Assembly: GCA_030625965.1 (NCBI GenBank)
Contig: DAOUPV010000002.1
Location: 38,902 to 102,901 of the forward strand
Length of the DNA stretch: 64,000 bases
Source: Clostridia bacterium
Lineage (GTDB): Bacteria; Bacillota; TC1; UBA5767
Direction of reading: 5' to 3'
In this document: positions 26,495 to 36,252 of the stretch, in pieces
Numbering within the stretch: the stretch's first letter is position 1
How the letters are laid out: the number at the start of each line of letters is the position of its first letter
Position numbers and translations under genes: made by a program
The notes under the pieces: model-generated
Databases searched by the model: none
Told to the model about the DNA's origin: nothing
What the model saw: the letters and a program-made list of their open reading frames with translations, nothing else

Positions 26495-27158
26495 GTAATG
26501 AAGATGCTGATCCCAGATGGGAAGCGCAAATCAGTGCTTCCCCAAGGGTTGTATTGCAGGAGCAGAATCGCCTGCGAAAATTTCTAAAACAAGATTCTTA
26601 TCAAGTTAGCCAAGAAGCAATATTTCATCTCCTTTCAATGAATAACCTATCAAGCTGATGACAATTCATATATGGAAGAGCCACTACAGGACCATAGTTC
26701 AGACGATGGCCAAAATAGAAAGCGACGTAGCCAGGGCATGTTTTATGGCCATCGGAGCGGCGCAGGGGCTTCTTTCATACTCTAGAATCATCTTTATTGA
26801 GGCGGATTGGCTAGCATTTTTCGAATATGGTAACGGCGAACAGGTCTACTCCACCTGTTCGCGACGTTTGCCATTTGGTAATGGACGGTTTTGCATGATC
26901 ATAGTACATCATAGCGTTGAATTATAACTGACACCCAGGCAGACATAAGAATTCGCCATTTTACTTGAGAATATCTCAACCGAATGGGAATTTCGATATG
27001 CAAAATCTTATTTATAAGGGGGTGGAAGATTTACAGAAGCATTGTTGCCAACACAGACTGACTGTGTTGAGAAAATGTTTGTAAATGGAGTGCGCTCTTT
27101 GATAGACGTGCTTTCTGAGAAAAGATTCAATACCAAAAAAATGATGGAGGTGAATCAC
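26495..27158 (+). other. Non-coding gap with hairpins before the APC permease
   Basis: I see no convincing gene in these 660 bp; the 89-codon ORF at 26658 lacks a ribosome binding site and recognisable features. There are three hairpins: GGGAAGC/GCTTCCC (26519-26542), a perfect 10-bp GCGAACAGGT / ACCTGTTCGC (26836-26862) and TTGAGA/TCTCAA near 26965-26979. No T runs follow, so they may be parts of a long leader. It lacks the conserved blocks of leader RNAs 1 and 2. Confidence 0.5.
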
Positions 27159-28538
27159 ATGACAAACAATATTGAAAATGACGGAAAACTTGGCGTCCTT
27201 GCATGCACAATGATTCTCATCGGTGGAATGGTAGGCTCAGCAGTATTTTCTCTTTCAGGCGTTACTTATGCAATCGCTGGTCCGGCTAGTATCATCAGCT
27301 GGGTCGTAGCAGGTATTATTCTAATGGTTTTTGGTCTAATGGCCGCTGAACTTGGCGTGATCTATCCTGAGTCAGGCGGAGCCTTTGTTTTTCCTTATAA
27401 AGCCTTGGGCAAAACAAAAAGAAGCAAAGAAGCCTGGGGATGGTTTACGGCTTGGTTATACTTGAATGTAAACCTCTTCGGAGCTGCCTTTTCTGCAATC
27501 TATATTGCAAATTATCTTGGCACGGCTTTTCCAGTCTTTGCGCCCTATCAGACACAGTTAGCTGTAATCTGGTGCTTGGCTTGCGGACTGCTGACGATGC
27601 TGAACATAACGATTGCCGGTAAAGTCAATCTAGTTCTGGTGCTTGTTTTGATCGCGTTGATCCTGGTGTATTGCTTTGCTGGTTTAGGAGCTTTTAATCC
27701 AGAGCACTTTACACCTTTCTTTACACAAGGAGCAGGGGGTACGTTTGGTTTCATCGGGGCGATTCCCATTGCCATGTTAGCCTATGGAGCGATCGTTGCC
27801 ATTGCATTTATGGTTTCGCAGGTAAGGAATCCCAAAAAAACAGTGCCACGTGCGGTTCTGACAGCGACTGTGGTTGCAGTTGTATTGTACACTGCTGTGA
27901 TTATCATTACTACAGGCCTGTTGAGAGCCAGCTACTTCAACGCAGCGGAAACAGCTTGGGCACAGTATGTGCCGTTATATGCAGCAGCTTGGACGACATT
28001 GTATAGTCTGCCTTGGTTGCCCGCAGTCATTTCTATTGCTGCTGTCTTAGCGCTTACGACTACCTTGTTGGTATTGATGATGATATCTGGCTGGACCATT
28101 CAATCGGCAGCTGCCAAGGGCTTGTTGCCTGCAGGCTTATCAAAAATCAATGGCAAGACCAAAGCGCCTGTCAATGCGATGTTGCTGACCATGATCGTTG
28201 TTACCCTCCTTTCGGTGATTCCGGATTTCACTAATGTTTTGATCCACGCCGGAGCGATATCTCTTGCGTTGGTTGTTTGTATCATGTCCATAACTCTGAT
28301 TGCTGCTCGTAAACAGAATGTACGTAAACCGGGCGATTTCCGGTTGTTCGGAGGCAGTGTTGTTCCCGTGATCCTATCGATAGCTGTTTTGTATTTCATT
28401 TTGCCAGGCGTATACCAGGCATGGTCTTACTGGGGCATTACTGCGATTTGGTTTTTCGCAGGAGCTGTCATATTCGGATTCTTGCAGATTACTCAGAGGA
28501 GTGAGATTGAGAATGATGTTTCTGAGGAGAGTGTGTGA
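27159..28538 (+). CDS. APC-family amino acid permease
   Basis: The start MTNNIENDGKLGVLACTM follows GGAGGTG; the ORF-track start adds 39 unlikely residues. The 459-residue protein has 12 hydrophobic helices and the APC helix-1 motif IGGMVGSAVFSLSG plus AELGVIYPESGGAFVFPYKALG. It resembles amino-acid:proton symporters or amino-acid/amine antiporters. It probably moves a substrate or product of the island; specificity cannot be assigned. Confidence 0.88.
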   Translation: MTNNIENDGKLGVLACTMILIGGMVGSAVFSLSGVTYAIAGPASIISWVVAGIILMVFGLMAAELGVIYPESGGAFVFPYKALGKTKRSKEAWGWFTAWLYLNVNLFGAAFSAIYIANYLGTAFPVFAPYQTQLAVIWCLACGLLTMLNITIAGKVNLVLVLVLIALILVYCFAGLGAFNPEHFTPFFTQGAGGTFGFIGAIPIAMLAYGAIVAIAFMVSQVRNPKKTVPRAVLTATVVAVVLYTAVIIITTGLLRASYFNAAETAWAQYVPLYAAAWTTLYSLPWLPAVISIAAVLALTTTLLVLMMISGWTIQSAAAKGLLPAGLSKINGKTKAPVNAMLLTMIVVTLLSVIPDFTNVLIHAGAISLALVVCIMSITLIAARKQNVRKPGDFRLFGGSVVPVILSIAVLYFILPGVYQAWSYWGITAIWFFAGAVIFGFLQITQRSEIENDVSEESV

Positions 28539-28957
28539 TAGAAAATATATAGTGTGATTTTCTAAATAAATATATTGATTGGAGCAATTGTTATGGCAAG
28601 TTCGACTTGCCATAACGGCTCTGATTAAGTAATTGTACAATTCCCCGGATTTGAATTTGTAAGGTTTCATCAGTTCCAAATATATCATACGCCATTATAA
28701 TTATTCATTCATATTTCATAATATGTTCATCCATCATGCTGAAATGAATTTCCAATCTTTAGTATACAGTGCAACATAACTATTTTGCGGGGAAGTATTA
28801 CGAGTCAAGAATTACTAGAAAATGTTTATTATCATTAATATCAGGCATCTATTTTCGTGTTTTGCGATGAAAGAATGGGTAAGACTCTAATAGAAGTTGT
28901 GCTATCCATTGAATATTGTTTGAATACGAACAAAATATAATTTTCATAGGAGGAAAT
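28539..28957 (+). other. Non-coding gap with 12-bp hairpin before preA
   Basis: This AT-rich 420-bp gap contains a perfect hairpin GTTATGGCAAGT-TCG-ACTTGCCATAAC (28590-28616), not followed by a T run. No open reading frame of note is present. A promoter for the preA-acdB genes probably lies here, but no consensus pair is convincing. Confidence 0.5.
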
Positions 28958-30142
28958 ATGGATTTAAGTGTAGATATTGCAGGGATTAAATTAAACAGCC
29001 CGATTATTTCTTCATCCGGTGTGGACGGTAAGGATGGTGAGCGCATTCAACAGATCAGTGAATACAATCTTGGAGCGGCAACGACCAAGACCATTGTCAA
29101 AGATATGTTTGTTGATGTAATACCTAATATGAAAGCCGTCAAGGGTGGCTCGATGATCAACTGTGTTTTCGGGGCCAACCTCACTTCTGACCAGTGGTTC
29201 AAGGAAGAATTTCCCAAGGCGTTGGAGGCAGGCATTCCCATCATTGCCAATATGGCCGGGCAGAATCCCGATGAAGCCATCGAACTGGCGAAGGGCTGTG
29301 AGGCAGCTGGTGCGAGTTTCATTGAGTACCCAACAGCGTGCCCCCACATGGGCAACATTCTGGAGGCCATGTATCCCGGTTTGAAGATCGACTTGCCGGA
29401 AGTGTCTGATCCAAGTGAATATGCCCGCCAGATCGAGGCGGTAAAGAAAGCGGTCAATATCCCCGTGATTGCGAAATTCAGTGCGATTTATCATCTGAAC
29501 TGCAAAGAATGGGCGAAGGCGGTCGTAGAGGCAGGTGCTGACGTAATTTCCACAGCGGACTCTATCGGTCCGGCGATAGGCATTGATATCGAGACAGGAC
29601 AACCGCTCCTGGGTGGTCCCAAGGGCTATGGAGGCCTTACCGGGGCAGCCCTGAAACCCCTGGTGCTGCGTATGGTGATGGAGATAACCGAGGCGGTCGA
29701 CGTGCCAGTGATCGGTATCGGTGGTATTGCCACCGGAGCAGATGCGATCGAGTATATCATGGCGGGTGCATCAGCAGTGGCCATGGCTTCATCTACCACG
29801 ATGTACGGATATGAGCGGTATGGCGACGTCTATGACGGCATTGTCAAATTCATGAAACGCAAAGGCTACAACAGCCTTGATGAAATACGGGGCCTGGCCC
29901 ACAAGCGGATTGCCGAGCGGGTGGAGAATGAGCAACAAATCATCCATACTCCTTTAGTTCCGACTCGTAACATGGGCGTGTGCAATTCTTGTCTCAATTG
30001 CTTGATGGCTTGTCCTTACGGGGCGATTGATATGGGTGAAACTGGTCCTATATTCATCGAAGAAAATTGCCATGGATGCGGCATGTGTGTTTCCGTCTGC
30101 GGCAACAATGCCATTTCGCAGCAATATTACAAGGTGGATTAA
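28958..30142 (+). CDS. preA: PreA-like dihydropyrimidine dehydrogenase (Fe-S flavoprotein)
   Basis: Start MDLSVDIAGIKLNSP behind AGGAGG gives 394 residues. The N-terminal 300 residues are a class-1B dihydroorotate-dehydrogenase barrel (FMN) with YPTACPHMG at the active-site Cys position (Cys128) and VIGIGGIATGADAIEYIMAGA for phosphate binding; the C-terminus has two ferredoxin motifs CNSCLNCLMACP and CHGCGMCVSVCG. PreA-type subunits reduce or oxidise the 5,6-bond of pyrimidines with PreT. No preT is adjacent, but the GltD-like part of the protein at 39.4 kb could be the partner. The true substrate may be another cyclic amide. Confidence 0.87.
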   Translation: MDLSVDIAGIKLNSPIISSSGVDGKDGERIQQISEYNLGAATTKTIVKDMFVDVIPNMKAVKGGSMINCVFGANLTSDQWFKEEFPKALEAGIPIIANMAGQNPDEAIELAKGCEAAGASFIEYPTACPHMGNILEAMYPGLKIDLPEVSDPSEYARQIEAVKKAVNIPVIAKFSAIYHLNCKEWAKAVVEAGADVISTADSIGPAIGIDIETGQPLLGGPKGYGGLTGAALKPLVLRMVMEITEAVDVPVIGIGGIATGADAIEYIMAGASAVAMASSTTMYGYERYGDVYDGIVKFMKRKGYNSLDEIRGLAHKRIAERVENEQQIIHTPLVPTRNMGVCNSCLNCLMACPYGAIDMGETGPIFIEENCHGCGMCVSVCGNNAISQQYYKVD

Positions 30143-30163
30143 AGTAGTAAAGGAGGAGATTCT

Positions 30164-31543
30164 GTGATTGATCTATTGATTAAAAATGCTCTGGTGCTGA
30201 CTTTTGATAAAGGTGCTGCCTCTGGCAAAATGATTGAAAACGGAGCGGTGGCGATTAAGGGTAATACCATTGCCGACCTTGGGGATAGCGATACTTTGTC
30301 CAAAATGTATCCAGGTGCTGAAACCATAGATGCCAAGGGGAAAATCGTGATGCCTGGTTTTATCGTGACCCATACCCATATGTCTTATGTATTAGGCCAC
30401 AACATGCCAGTGGATTTTTCTCAGGTACAGGATTTCTGGGATATGCTGCAGAAAATGGGCTGGGAGTGGCTGGAGGACCTCATCACACAAGAAGGCGTCT
30501 ATGCCGCTACACGTTATTCTGCCACAAAATTACTAAAGAGCGGAACGACGACGGTATGTGAATTCGTTGAAGGGCCGAATGCGTTACCAGGTATTTTGGA
30601 TGCTAGCGCCAAAGCCATTGAAGAGACGGGGATTCGGGCTCAACTTGGATTCGAGGTGACGGAACGCGTACCAGGTGAACATATTCTCGAGAGGGTATCC
30701 CTGGTGAATGCAGATAAAGCGTTTGCTGAAAACGTCGCTTTTTTTGAAAAATATCCTGGTGGTAAGGACTCGCGCATCCAAGGACGGCTTGGCCTGCATA
30801 CCGCTTTTACCAACTCGCGTTCGACAATGGAAAAGGCAAGAAAGATTGCCAATCAGTATGACGTAGGCATCCAGGTGCATATCGCTGAAATTCCTCGGGC
30901 ATTTATGCTTGAGAAGCACGGCATGTCTGCACCACAAATCCTTGAAGAAACAGGAGTATTGGGACCCGATGTAATTGCGGCGCATTGTATCGATTTGACA
31001 GATGAAGATGTAGCGATTCTTGCGCGCAACAATGTTAATATCTCCCATACCCCCATGACCAACTCTTTTGGCGGAAACGGTGTAGCGAGAGTGCCTTTCA
31101 TGATGGATCAAGGCCTTAATATGACGATTGGACACGACTGTTTCTTCTCTCTGGATATTGCCGAATATCTGCGTTATACCTTTTTGTTGCACAAGGCGCA
31201 CCAAGCCAATGCTGGGCTGTTGCCCATAACGCAAGTCTTGGATATGCTGCTGGGCAATGCGGCGCGGGCTCTGGGGATGGAAAAACAGATAGGAAGTCTT
31301 AAAATAGGCAAGAAGGCAGATCTGATTATCATTAATCCGAACAGTCCGACACCGATAGCCCCTTGCTCAGCGCTGAGCTATTATAATATGACGTTCCAAG
31401 GGCAGCATGTGGAGACTGTCATCGTGGATGGACAAATCGTTGTTAAAGATGGTCAAGCTACCTTGGTGGATGAGGTTGAAACGATGAGAGAGTGCCAGGA
31501 ACAAGCAAAAATCCTGTGGCGCAAAAACGGGATTACGATCTAG
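30164..31543 (+). CDS. ssnA: SsnA-like metal-dependent amidohydrolase
   Basis: The 459-residue protein starts at a GTG behind AGGAGG. It is an amidohydrolase-superfamily deaminase-type enzyme: metal ligands HTH (70-72, in VTHTHMS), HIAE, AAHCIDLT and the GHDCFFS segment near the metal Asp. It is close to SsnA and chlorohydrolase/guanine-deaminase-like proteins, which hydrolyse C-N or C=N bonds on heterocycles. SsnA is a fixed member of xdhD/ygeW purine clusters, which supports its place here. The precise substrate is unknown. Confidence 0.85.
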   Translation: MIDLLIKNALVLTFDKGAASGKMIENGAVAIKGNTIADLGDSDTLSKMYPGAETIDAKGKIVMPGFIVTHTHMSYVLGHNMPVDFSQVQDFWDMLQKMGWEWLEDLITQEGVYAATRYSATKLLKSGTTTVCEFVEGPNALPGILDASAKAIEETGIRAQLGFEVTERVPGEHILERVSLVNADKAFAENVAFFEKYPGGKDSRIQGRLGLHTAFTNSRSTMEKARKIANQYDVGIQVHIAEIPRAFMLEKHGMSAPQILEETGVLGPDVIAAHCIDLTDEDVAILARNNVNISHTPMTNSFGGNGVARVPFMMDQGLNMTIGHDCFFSLDIAEYLRYTFLLHKAHQANAGLLPITQVLDMLLGNAARALGMEKQIGSLKIGKKADLIIINPNSPTPIAPCSALSYYNMTFQGQHVETVIVDGQIVVKDGQATLVDEVETMRECQEQAKILWRKNGITI

Positions 31544-31566
31544 AAGAGGAAGAGACGGAGGGAATC

Positions 31567-32913
31567 ATGGTTAAGCCTGAAACACTACATGCTGTACTTA
31601 ATGCAAAGACCGTATCTGTGGTCGGCGCATCCAGCAATCCTGACAAAACTGGATACCAAGTGTTAAAGAATATCTTAGACGCCGGATATCAGGGACGTAT
31701 CTATCCGATTAACCTAAAGGCAGAGTCGATTCTGGATATTAATTGCTATCCATCGCTGCTTGACGTACCAGAGGATCTCGATCTGGTAGTGATTGTTGTG
31801 CCGGCTGCTGCAGTGCCGGAAGTGATGCAACAAGCTGCGGATAAAAATGCAAGGGGGGCTGTCATAATTAGTGGCGGCTTCCGTGAGATCGGGAATGTAG
31901 AGCTGGAAAATGAGGTGATGGGGATCGCCAACGCTCATGATATTGCAGTAATCGGGCCCAATTGCCAGGGAATAAATTATACGCCGAACAAGCTGTGCGC
32001 CTGCTGGCCTTTGCTGACCAAACGAGGCGGAATGGCCGTGATTGCGCAAAGCGGTACCATTGGAGCGACCATGGGCGGCTGGGCAGAGGATGAAGAGATT
32101 GGATTTTCTGCTTTGTTGGCGCTGGGGAACAAGAGCGGCGTTGGTGAGATTGAGCTACTGGATTATTTTGCATCAGATGAGGAAACAAAGGTTATTGCCT
32201 TGAATATTGAAGGTGTCAAGGATGGTAGAGCTTTTATAAAGACCGCGAAGTCGGCACTTTCAAAGAAACCGGTGGTTGTACTCAAACCAGGACGTACCCG
32301 AAAAGGTGCGGAAGCCGCGCAAAGCCATACCAAATCCATTGCAGGCAGCGACAAGGTTTTTGAAGCTGTGTGCAAACAGACCGGGCTGATCAGGGCGGAA
32401 GGTATCTGCGAGTTCTATGACTACAGCAAGATACTGAGCATGCTGGATGCGCCGTTAGGGAGGAGGATGCTGGTAATAACCAGCAGTGGAGGAAGCGGTA
32501 TCTTGGCAGCTGATACAGCGGAGGATCTAGGTATCGAGCTGAAACAGTTGTCTACGGATATCAAAGACAGACTCAAGGAGATTCTTCCGAATCAGTGTGT
32601 CGTATCCAATCCACTGGACCTGACCGGTGATGCTACGGCTAATCGGTATATGCAAGCACTTGATGTTGCCATCACCTCGGAGGTAATCGATTGCATACTG
32701 GTTATATTCGGGGATCCGGTTCATAAAGCCAGCGATGTGGTGCGGGACATATCTAGTAGGACGGATAAACCGATCGTTGTTGCCTTTTTGGGTGGCGGCG
32801 ATGTAGAAAAAGAAGAGGTGCTTTTGATGCATCAAGCAGGTATTCCAGCCTTCCCCACGCCTGAACGTGCTGTCCGTGCGATAGGTGCTCTTCTGAAGAA
32901 GAAAAACTACTGA
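31567..32913 (+). CDS. ADP-forming acyl-CoA synthetase alpha subunit
   Basis: Start MVKPETLHAVLNAKTV behind GGAGG gives 448 residues; the ORF track begins inside ssnA. It has the CoA-binding Rossmann domain (VSVVGASSNPDKTGYQV), the succinyl-CoA-ligase-like flavodoxin domains, and the phosphorylated His in AAQSHTKSIAGSD (His254). The family converts acyl-CoA + ADP + Pi to acid + ATP + CoA. The matching ATP-grasp beta subunit is encoded separately at 35566, after iorAB-2. Energy is thus conserved from the acyl-CoA made by IorAB. Confidence 0.92.
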   Translation: MVKPETLHAVLNAKTVSVVGASSNPDKTGYQVLKNILDAGYQGRIYPINLKAESILDINCYPSLLDVPEDLDLVVIVVPAAAVPEVMQQAADKNARGAVIISGGFREIGNVELENEVMGIANAHDIAVIGPNCQGINYTPNKLCACWPLLTKRGGMAVIAQSGTIGATMGGWAEDEEIGFSALLALGNKSGVGEIELLDYFASDEETKVIALNIEGVKDGRAFIKTAKSALSKKPVVVLKPGRTRKGAEAAQSHTKSIAGSDKVFEAVCKQTGLIRAEGICEFYDYSKILSMLDAPLGRRMLVITSSGGSGILAADTAEDLGIELKQLSTDIKDRLKEILPNQCVVSNPLDLTGDATANRYMQALDVAITSEVIDCILVIFGDPVHKASDVVRDISSRTDKPIVVAFLGGGDVEKEEVLLMHQAGIPAFPTPERAVRAIGALLKKKNY

Positions 32914-32952
32914 GAAGATGTCATATTCGACTGACATAAAGGAGAGAAAATT

Positions 32953-34911
32953 ATGAGTGTAAAGATTTTACAAGAAGCCGGCAAACGCGACCTCTTAATG
33001 GGGAACGAAGCAATTGCCCGTGGGGCAGTAGAGGCAGGGGTGCAGCTGATGGCTGCATATCCAGGTACACCCTCTTCGGAAATCGGCGAAGTACTGTTTG
33101 AGGCAGCCCCCGAGAGCGATTTCTATGTTGAATGGAGTGTCAATGAGAAAGTCGCCTTTGAAGTGGCAGCGGGAGCATCATTTGTTGGGGCCCGTACGAT
33201 GGTGGCTATGAAGAATGCGGGTCTGAATGTAGCAATGGACACCTTCATGACGCTACCTTATGGTGGCATCAAGGGTGGGATGGTGGTCGTGGTCGCTGAT
33301 GATCCGGACGCTCATTATTCTTCCAACGAACAGGATACTCGGTTTGCTGCTTCATATGCTGAGATACCTTGTTTTGAGCCGGAGAACCAGCAGGAGGCCA
33401 AAGATATGGCCAGAGAGGCCTTCACCTTGTCGGAGGAAGTGGGCTTGCCTGTATTCCTGCGTTCGGTTAGCCGCATATCACATGCCAGTGGGGACGTTCT
33501 CTTCGACCAGTGCGAGAAAACGCGCAATAATCTTGCTTTCAATAAGCATTACAAATTGCCTTATCGTTGGAATGTCTACGGGCCTCCAGGTGCGATCAGC
33601 AAGCATGCGTGGCTGCACGATGTGTTGCCCCAGGTCCAATCTTTAGCCAATAAAAGCCCTTATAATTCTACCTTGAAACCGGAAGGGGCCAAGACAGGAA
33701 TTATCGCCAGTGGTTTGGCTGCTGCGTATGCCCGGGAGGCTTTGTCTCGTCTGGGATTGAGCGACGAGGTTGCTTTCCTCAAATTGGGATTCATCTATCC
33801 TTTGCCGGATGAATTGGTTAGCAGTTTCTTTGACGGTCTTGATCAGGTAATCATGATCGAGGAAGGGGATCCGGTAGTAGAAAACATGGTCCGCTCCCTC
33901 GCCAAAGAGGTCGCTCCGCTGGTTAAGATCAGCGGCAAGAGTTACAATCCCATTTTCAATCCGTATGGTGAATTGAACACGGATATCGTCACGGACGCAC
34001 TGGCGGACGTATTCGGGATGGAGTTGGCTGCGGACGACAAGGAAAAGGTCCGTGAGGAAAAGGCATCCTTGGTCGTACCGCGATCATCGACACTGTGTGC
34101 CGGTTGCTCGCACCTGGGTTCCTATGCTGCTTTGAAGAAGGCGTTGCAGCGCTACCCTGAAGACGAGGTGCATATCATCAACGGAGATATCGGATGCTAC
34201 GAGCAGGCTGGTTACGGCATCTTCGCAAGTGGTAATCTTGCCAGTGATGCTGATTCGATGGCTTTCAAACCTGACTCGCCATACGATATGTTGGATACCA
34301 TTTACGTGATGGGCAGCGGCATAAGCATGGCCCACGGACAGAACAAAGTTGGCTACAAGGATGGCAAAGTGGTCGCTGTCTGCGGCGATTCTACGCTTTT
34401 CCACGGGATACTCCCCGCGCTTATGAACATTGTCTATAACCAATCGGATATCACCTTCTTGATTCTTGACAACCGTTGGACCTGCATGACGGGACACCAG
34501 CCGAATCCCAATACGGGTTATGATGTTTATGGCGATGAGTACCCCCGTGCGGATATTCCTTCTATTGTGCAAGCGATGGGGATCAAATCTGTGAGGACTG
34601 TGGACGCATACGACCAGGAAGAAGCCGAAGAAGCCATTTCTGAGGCGCTGGACTATGAAGGGCCCGCAGTTGTGATTCTCGAAGGTGAATGTCAGCTTCA
34701 AAAACAACGAAGAGTTAAGAAAAGCTTGGCAAAAACATACATCAGTGTCAATGAATGTGACGGCTGTAAGAGTTGCGTGCAGTTGGGCTGTCCTGCAATC
34801 ATGTTCGATATTACGGAAAAGAAATCCAGAATTGACAATGTGCTGTGCGTGGACTGTGGACTTTGCATGCAAAACTGTCCGAATGACGCGATTAAGATGA
34901 GGAGGCGCTAG
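32953..34911 (+). CDS. iorA: Indolepyruvate ferredoxin oxidoreductase alpha subunit, copy 2
   Basis: The 652-residue protein has the same layout as copy 1: MGNEAIARGAVEAGVQLMAA, YPGTPSSEIGE, CAGCSHLGSY, NGDIGCYEQAGYG and ferredoxin motifs CDGCKSCVQLGCP and CVDCGLCMQNCP. GGAGAG precedes the ATG. It is clearly paralogous to, yet well diverged from, copy 1, so the two may act on different 2-oxo acids. It lies between the two subunits of the acyl-CoA synthetase, a direct hint that its acyl-CoA product feeds ATP synthesis. Confidence 0.94.
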   Translation: MSVKILQEAGKRDLLMGNEAIARGAVEAGVQLMAAYPGTPSSEIGEVLFEAAPESDFYVEWSVNEKVAFEVAAGASFVGARTMVAMKNAGLNVAMDTFMTLPYGGIKGGMVVVVADDPDAHYSSNEQDTRFAASYAEIPCFEPENQQEAKDMAREAFTLSEEVGLPVFLRSVSRISHASGDVLFDQCEKTRNNLAFNKHYKLPYRWNVYGPPGAISKHAWLHDVLPQVQSLANKSPYNSTLKPEGAKTGIIASGLAAAYAREALSRLGLSDEVAFLKLGFIYPLPDELVSSFFDGLDQVIMIEEGDPVVENMVRSLAKEVAPLVKISGKSYNPIFNPYGELNTDIVTDALADVFGMELAADDKEKVREEKASLVVPRSSTLCAGCSHLGSYAALKKALQRYPEDEVHIINGDIGCYEQAGYGIFASGNLASDADSMAFKPDSPYDMLDTIYVMGSGISMAHGQNKVGYKDGKVVAVCGDSTLFHGILPALMNIVYNQSDITFLILDNRWTCMTGHQPNPNTGYDVYGDEYPRADIPSIVQAMGIKSVRTVDAYDQEEAEEAISEALDYEGPAVVILEGECQLQKQRRVKKSLAKTYISVNECDGCKSCVQLGCPAIMFDITEKKSRIDNVLCVDCGLCMQNCPNDAIKMRRR

Positions 34912-34913
34912 TG

Positions 34914-35543
34914 ATGGAACGAAATGTTATTGTAGCAGGAATTGGCGGACAGGGTAGTATTTTAGCGTCGCACTTGATTGCCGAGGCAACCATCAAGACA
35001 CATGACGACAAGTATAATATTCGAGTAGGCGAAACGTTCGGCGCGGCGCAGCGTGGTGGTGCAGTGGCTTCTCACGTGCGCATCGGCGAGACGGTCTATT
35101 CCCCACTGGTGGGAAAAGGGAAAGCTGATCTGATTCTGGCGCTGGAGCCGTTGGAAGGCCTGCGTGTGGGAGTACCGTATCTCTCAGCGGAAGGCATGGT
35201 AATCATCAATACGAAGATGGAGATTCCGGTGGATGTCAAGGTGGGAGCCGTAGAGTATCCTGCATTGGAAGATATTGTCGGTTCCATGGACGATATCGGA
35301 GAGAAGGTCATCACGATCGACGGTTCGAGGATCGCTGCTACCGCGGGTAGCTCTAAAGTGCTCAGTGTGGTGATGTTGGGAGCAGCTTTTGCTAGCGGAT
35401 TGATTCCGGTAGCAGAGGATATCATGTTGGATGTAATTACTCAGAAAGTCCCGCCCAAGACCGTGGAGATGAATATGAAGGCCTTTGAAATGGGTAAGGA
35501 GGCATATTTTGCTGCGGCCGACAACAAGGAGCTGGCTGGCTAG
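34914..35543 (+). CDS. iorB: Indolepyruvate ferredoxin oxidoreductase beta subunit, copy 2
   Basis: The ATG at 34914 is 8 nt from GGAGG; the GTG at 34911 overlapping the iorA stop is an alternative. The 209-residue product begins MERNVIVAGIGGQGSILASH and includes IRVGETFGAAQRGGAVASHVRIG, matching IorB. It forms the IorAB complex with the preceding gene. Confidence 0.94.
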   Translation: MERNVIVAGIGGQGSILASHLIAEATIKTHDDKYNIRVGETFGAAQRGGAVASHVRIGETVYSPLVGKGKADLILALEPLEGLRVGVPYLSAEGMVIINTKMEIPVDVKVGAVEYPALEDIVGSMDDIGEKVITIDGSRIAATAGSSKVLSVVMLGAAFASGLIPVAEDIMLDVITQKVPPKTVEMNMKAFEMGKEAYFAAADNKELAG

Positions 35544-35565
35544 CTGAGAATAGAGGAGGTCAGAT

Positions 35566-36252
35566 ATGCACAAGCTTATAGGAAAGGCGTTAGCAGATGA
35601 ATATCATCTGAATGAAGCGGAGGCATGGGAGCTGTTTTCAGATTATGGCATTCCTACGCCTCAGCATCAGCTAGCTCGTAGTGTAGAGGAAGCACTTGAT
35701 GCGGCGAAAAGGATAGGATATCCAGTCGTCATGAAGATAGTGTCGCGGAATATCTTGCATAAATCCGATGCCGGCGGTGTAGAGGTTAACATCATGGATG
35801 ATGAAGGATTGTCCGAGGCTTATCACGCTATCATTGAAAATGTGCTTGCTTACAAGTCGGATGCGGTAATCGACGGCATCCTAGTATGTGAAATGCTAAA
35901 AGGTGGCCTCGAATGCATTATTGGAATGACCCAGGATGCATCTTTCGGACCGACGCTGATGTTTGGTCTGGGAGGGATTTTTGTCGAGGTTCTGGAGGAT
36001 GTGAGTTTTAGGGTGCTGCCGCTCAGCAAGGAGGATGCGTTGTCCATGATCTACGAGATCAAGGCTTCCTCGCTGTTGCAGGGCGCTCGCGGTCAAGTTG
36101 CTAGAGATGTGGATGCAATGGCCGAGCTGATGCTCAAGGTAGCGATTATGATTGAGGATAATCCGGAAATCAAAGAGTTGGATATCAATCCCTGTTTTGT
36201 CTTTGAAGCAGGCGGGGGAATTATGCCAGTTGATGCAAGGGTTATGCTGTAA
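35566..36252 (+). CDS. ADP-forming acyl-CoA synthetase beta subunit (ATP-grasp)
   Basis: The 228-residue protein is a stand-alone ATP-grasp domain: FSDYGIPTPQHQLARSVEEAL, VVMKIVSRNILHKSDAGGV, and the metal-binding ELDINPCFV. It matches the beta subunit of archaeal-type acetyl-/aryl-CoA synthetases and pairs with the alpha subunit at 31567. GAGGAGG is 8 nt upstream. The alpha-iorA-iorB-beta order makes a compact 2-oxo acid to ATP module. The operon probably ends here. Confidence 0.92.
   Translation: MHKLIGKALADEYHLNEAEAWELFSDYGIPTPQHQLARSVEEALDAAKRIGYPVVMKIVSRNILHKSDAGGVEVNIMDDEGLSEAYHAIIENVLAYKSDAVIDGILVCEMLKGGLECIIGMTQDASFGPTLMFGLGGIFVEVLEDVSFRVLPLSKEDALSMIYEIKASSLLQGARGQVARDVDAMAELMLKVAIMIEDNPEIKELDINPCFVFEAGGGIMPVDARVML

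Noticed and set aside
26658-26927. 89-codon ORF (MTIHIWKSHYRTIV...) between ygeW and the permease
   Set aside because: No ribosome binding site, no recognisable motif, and it contains the 10-bp hairpin; more likely non-coding.
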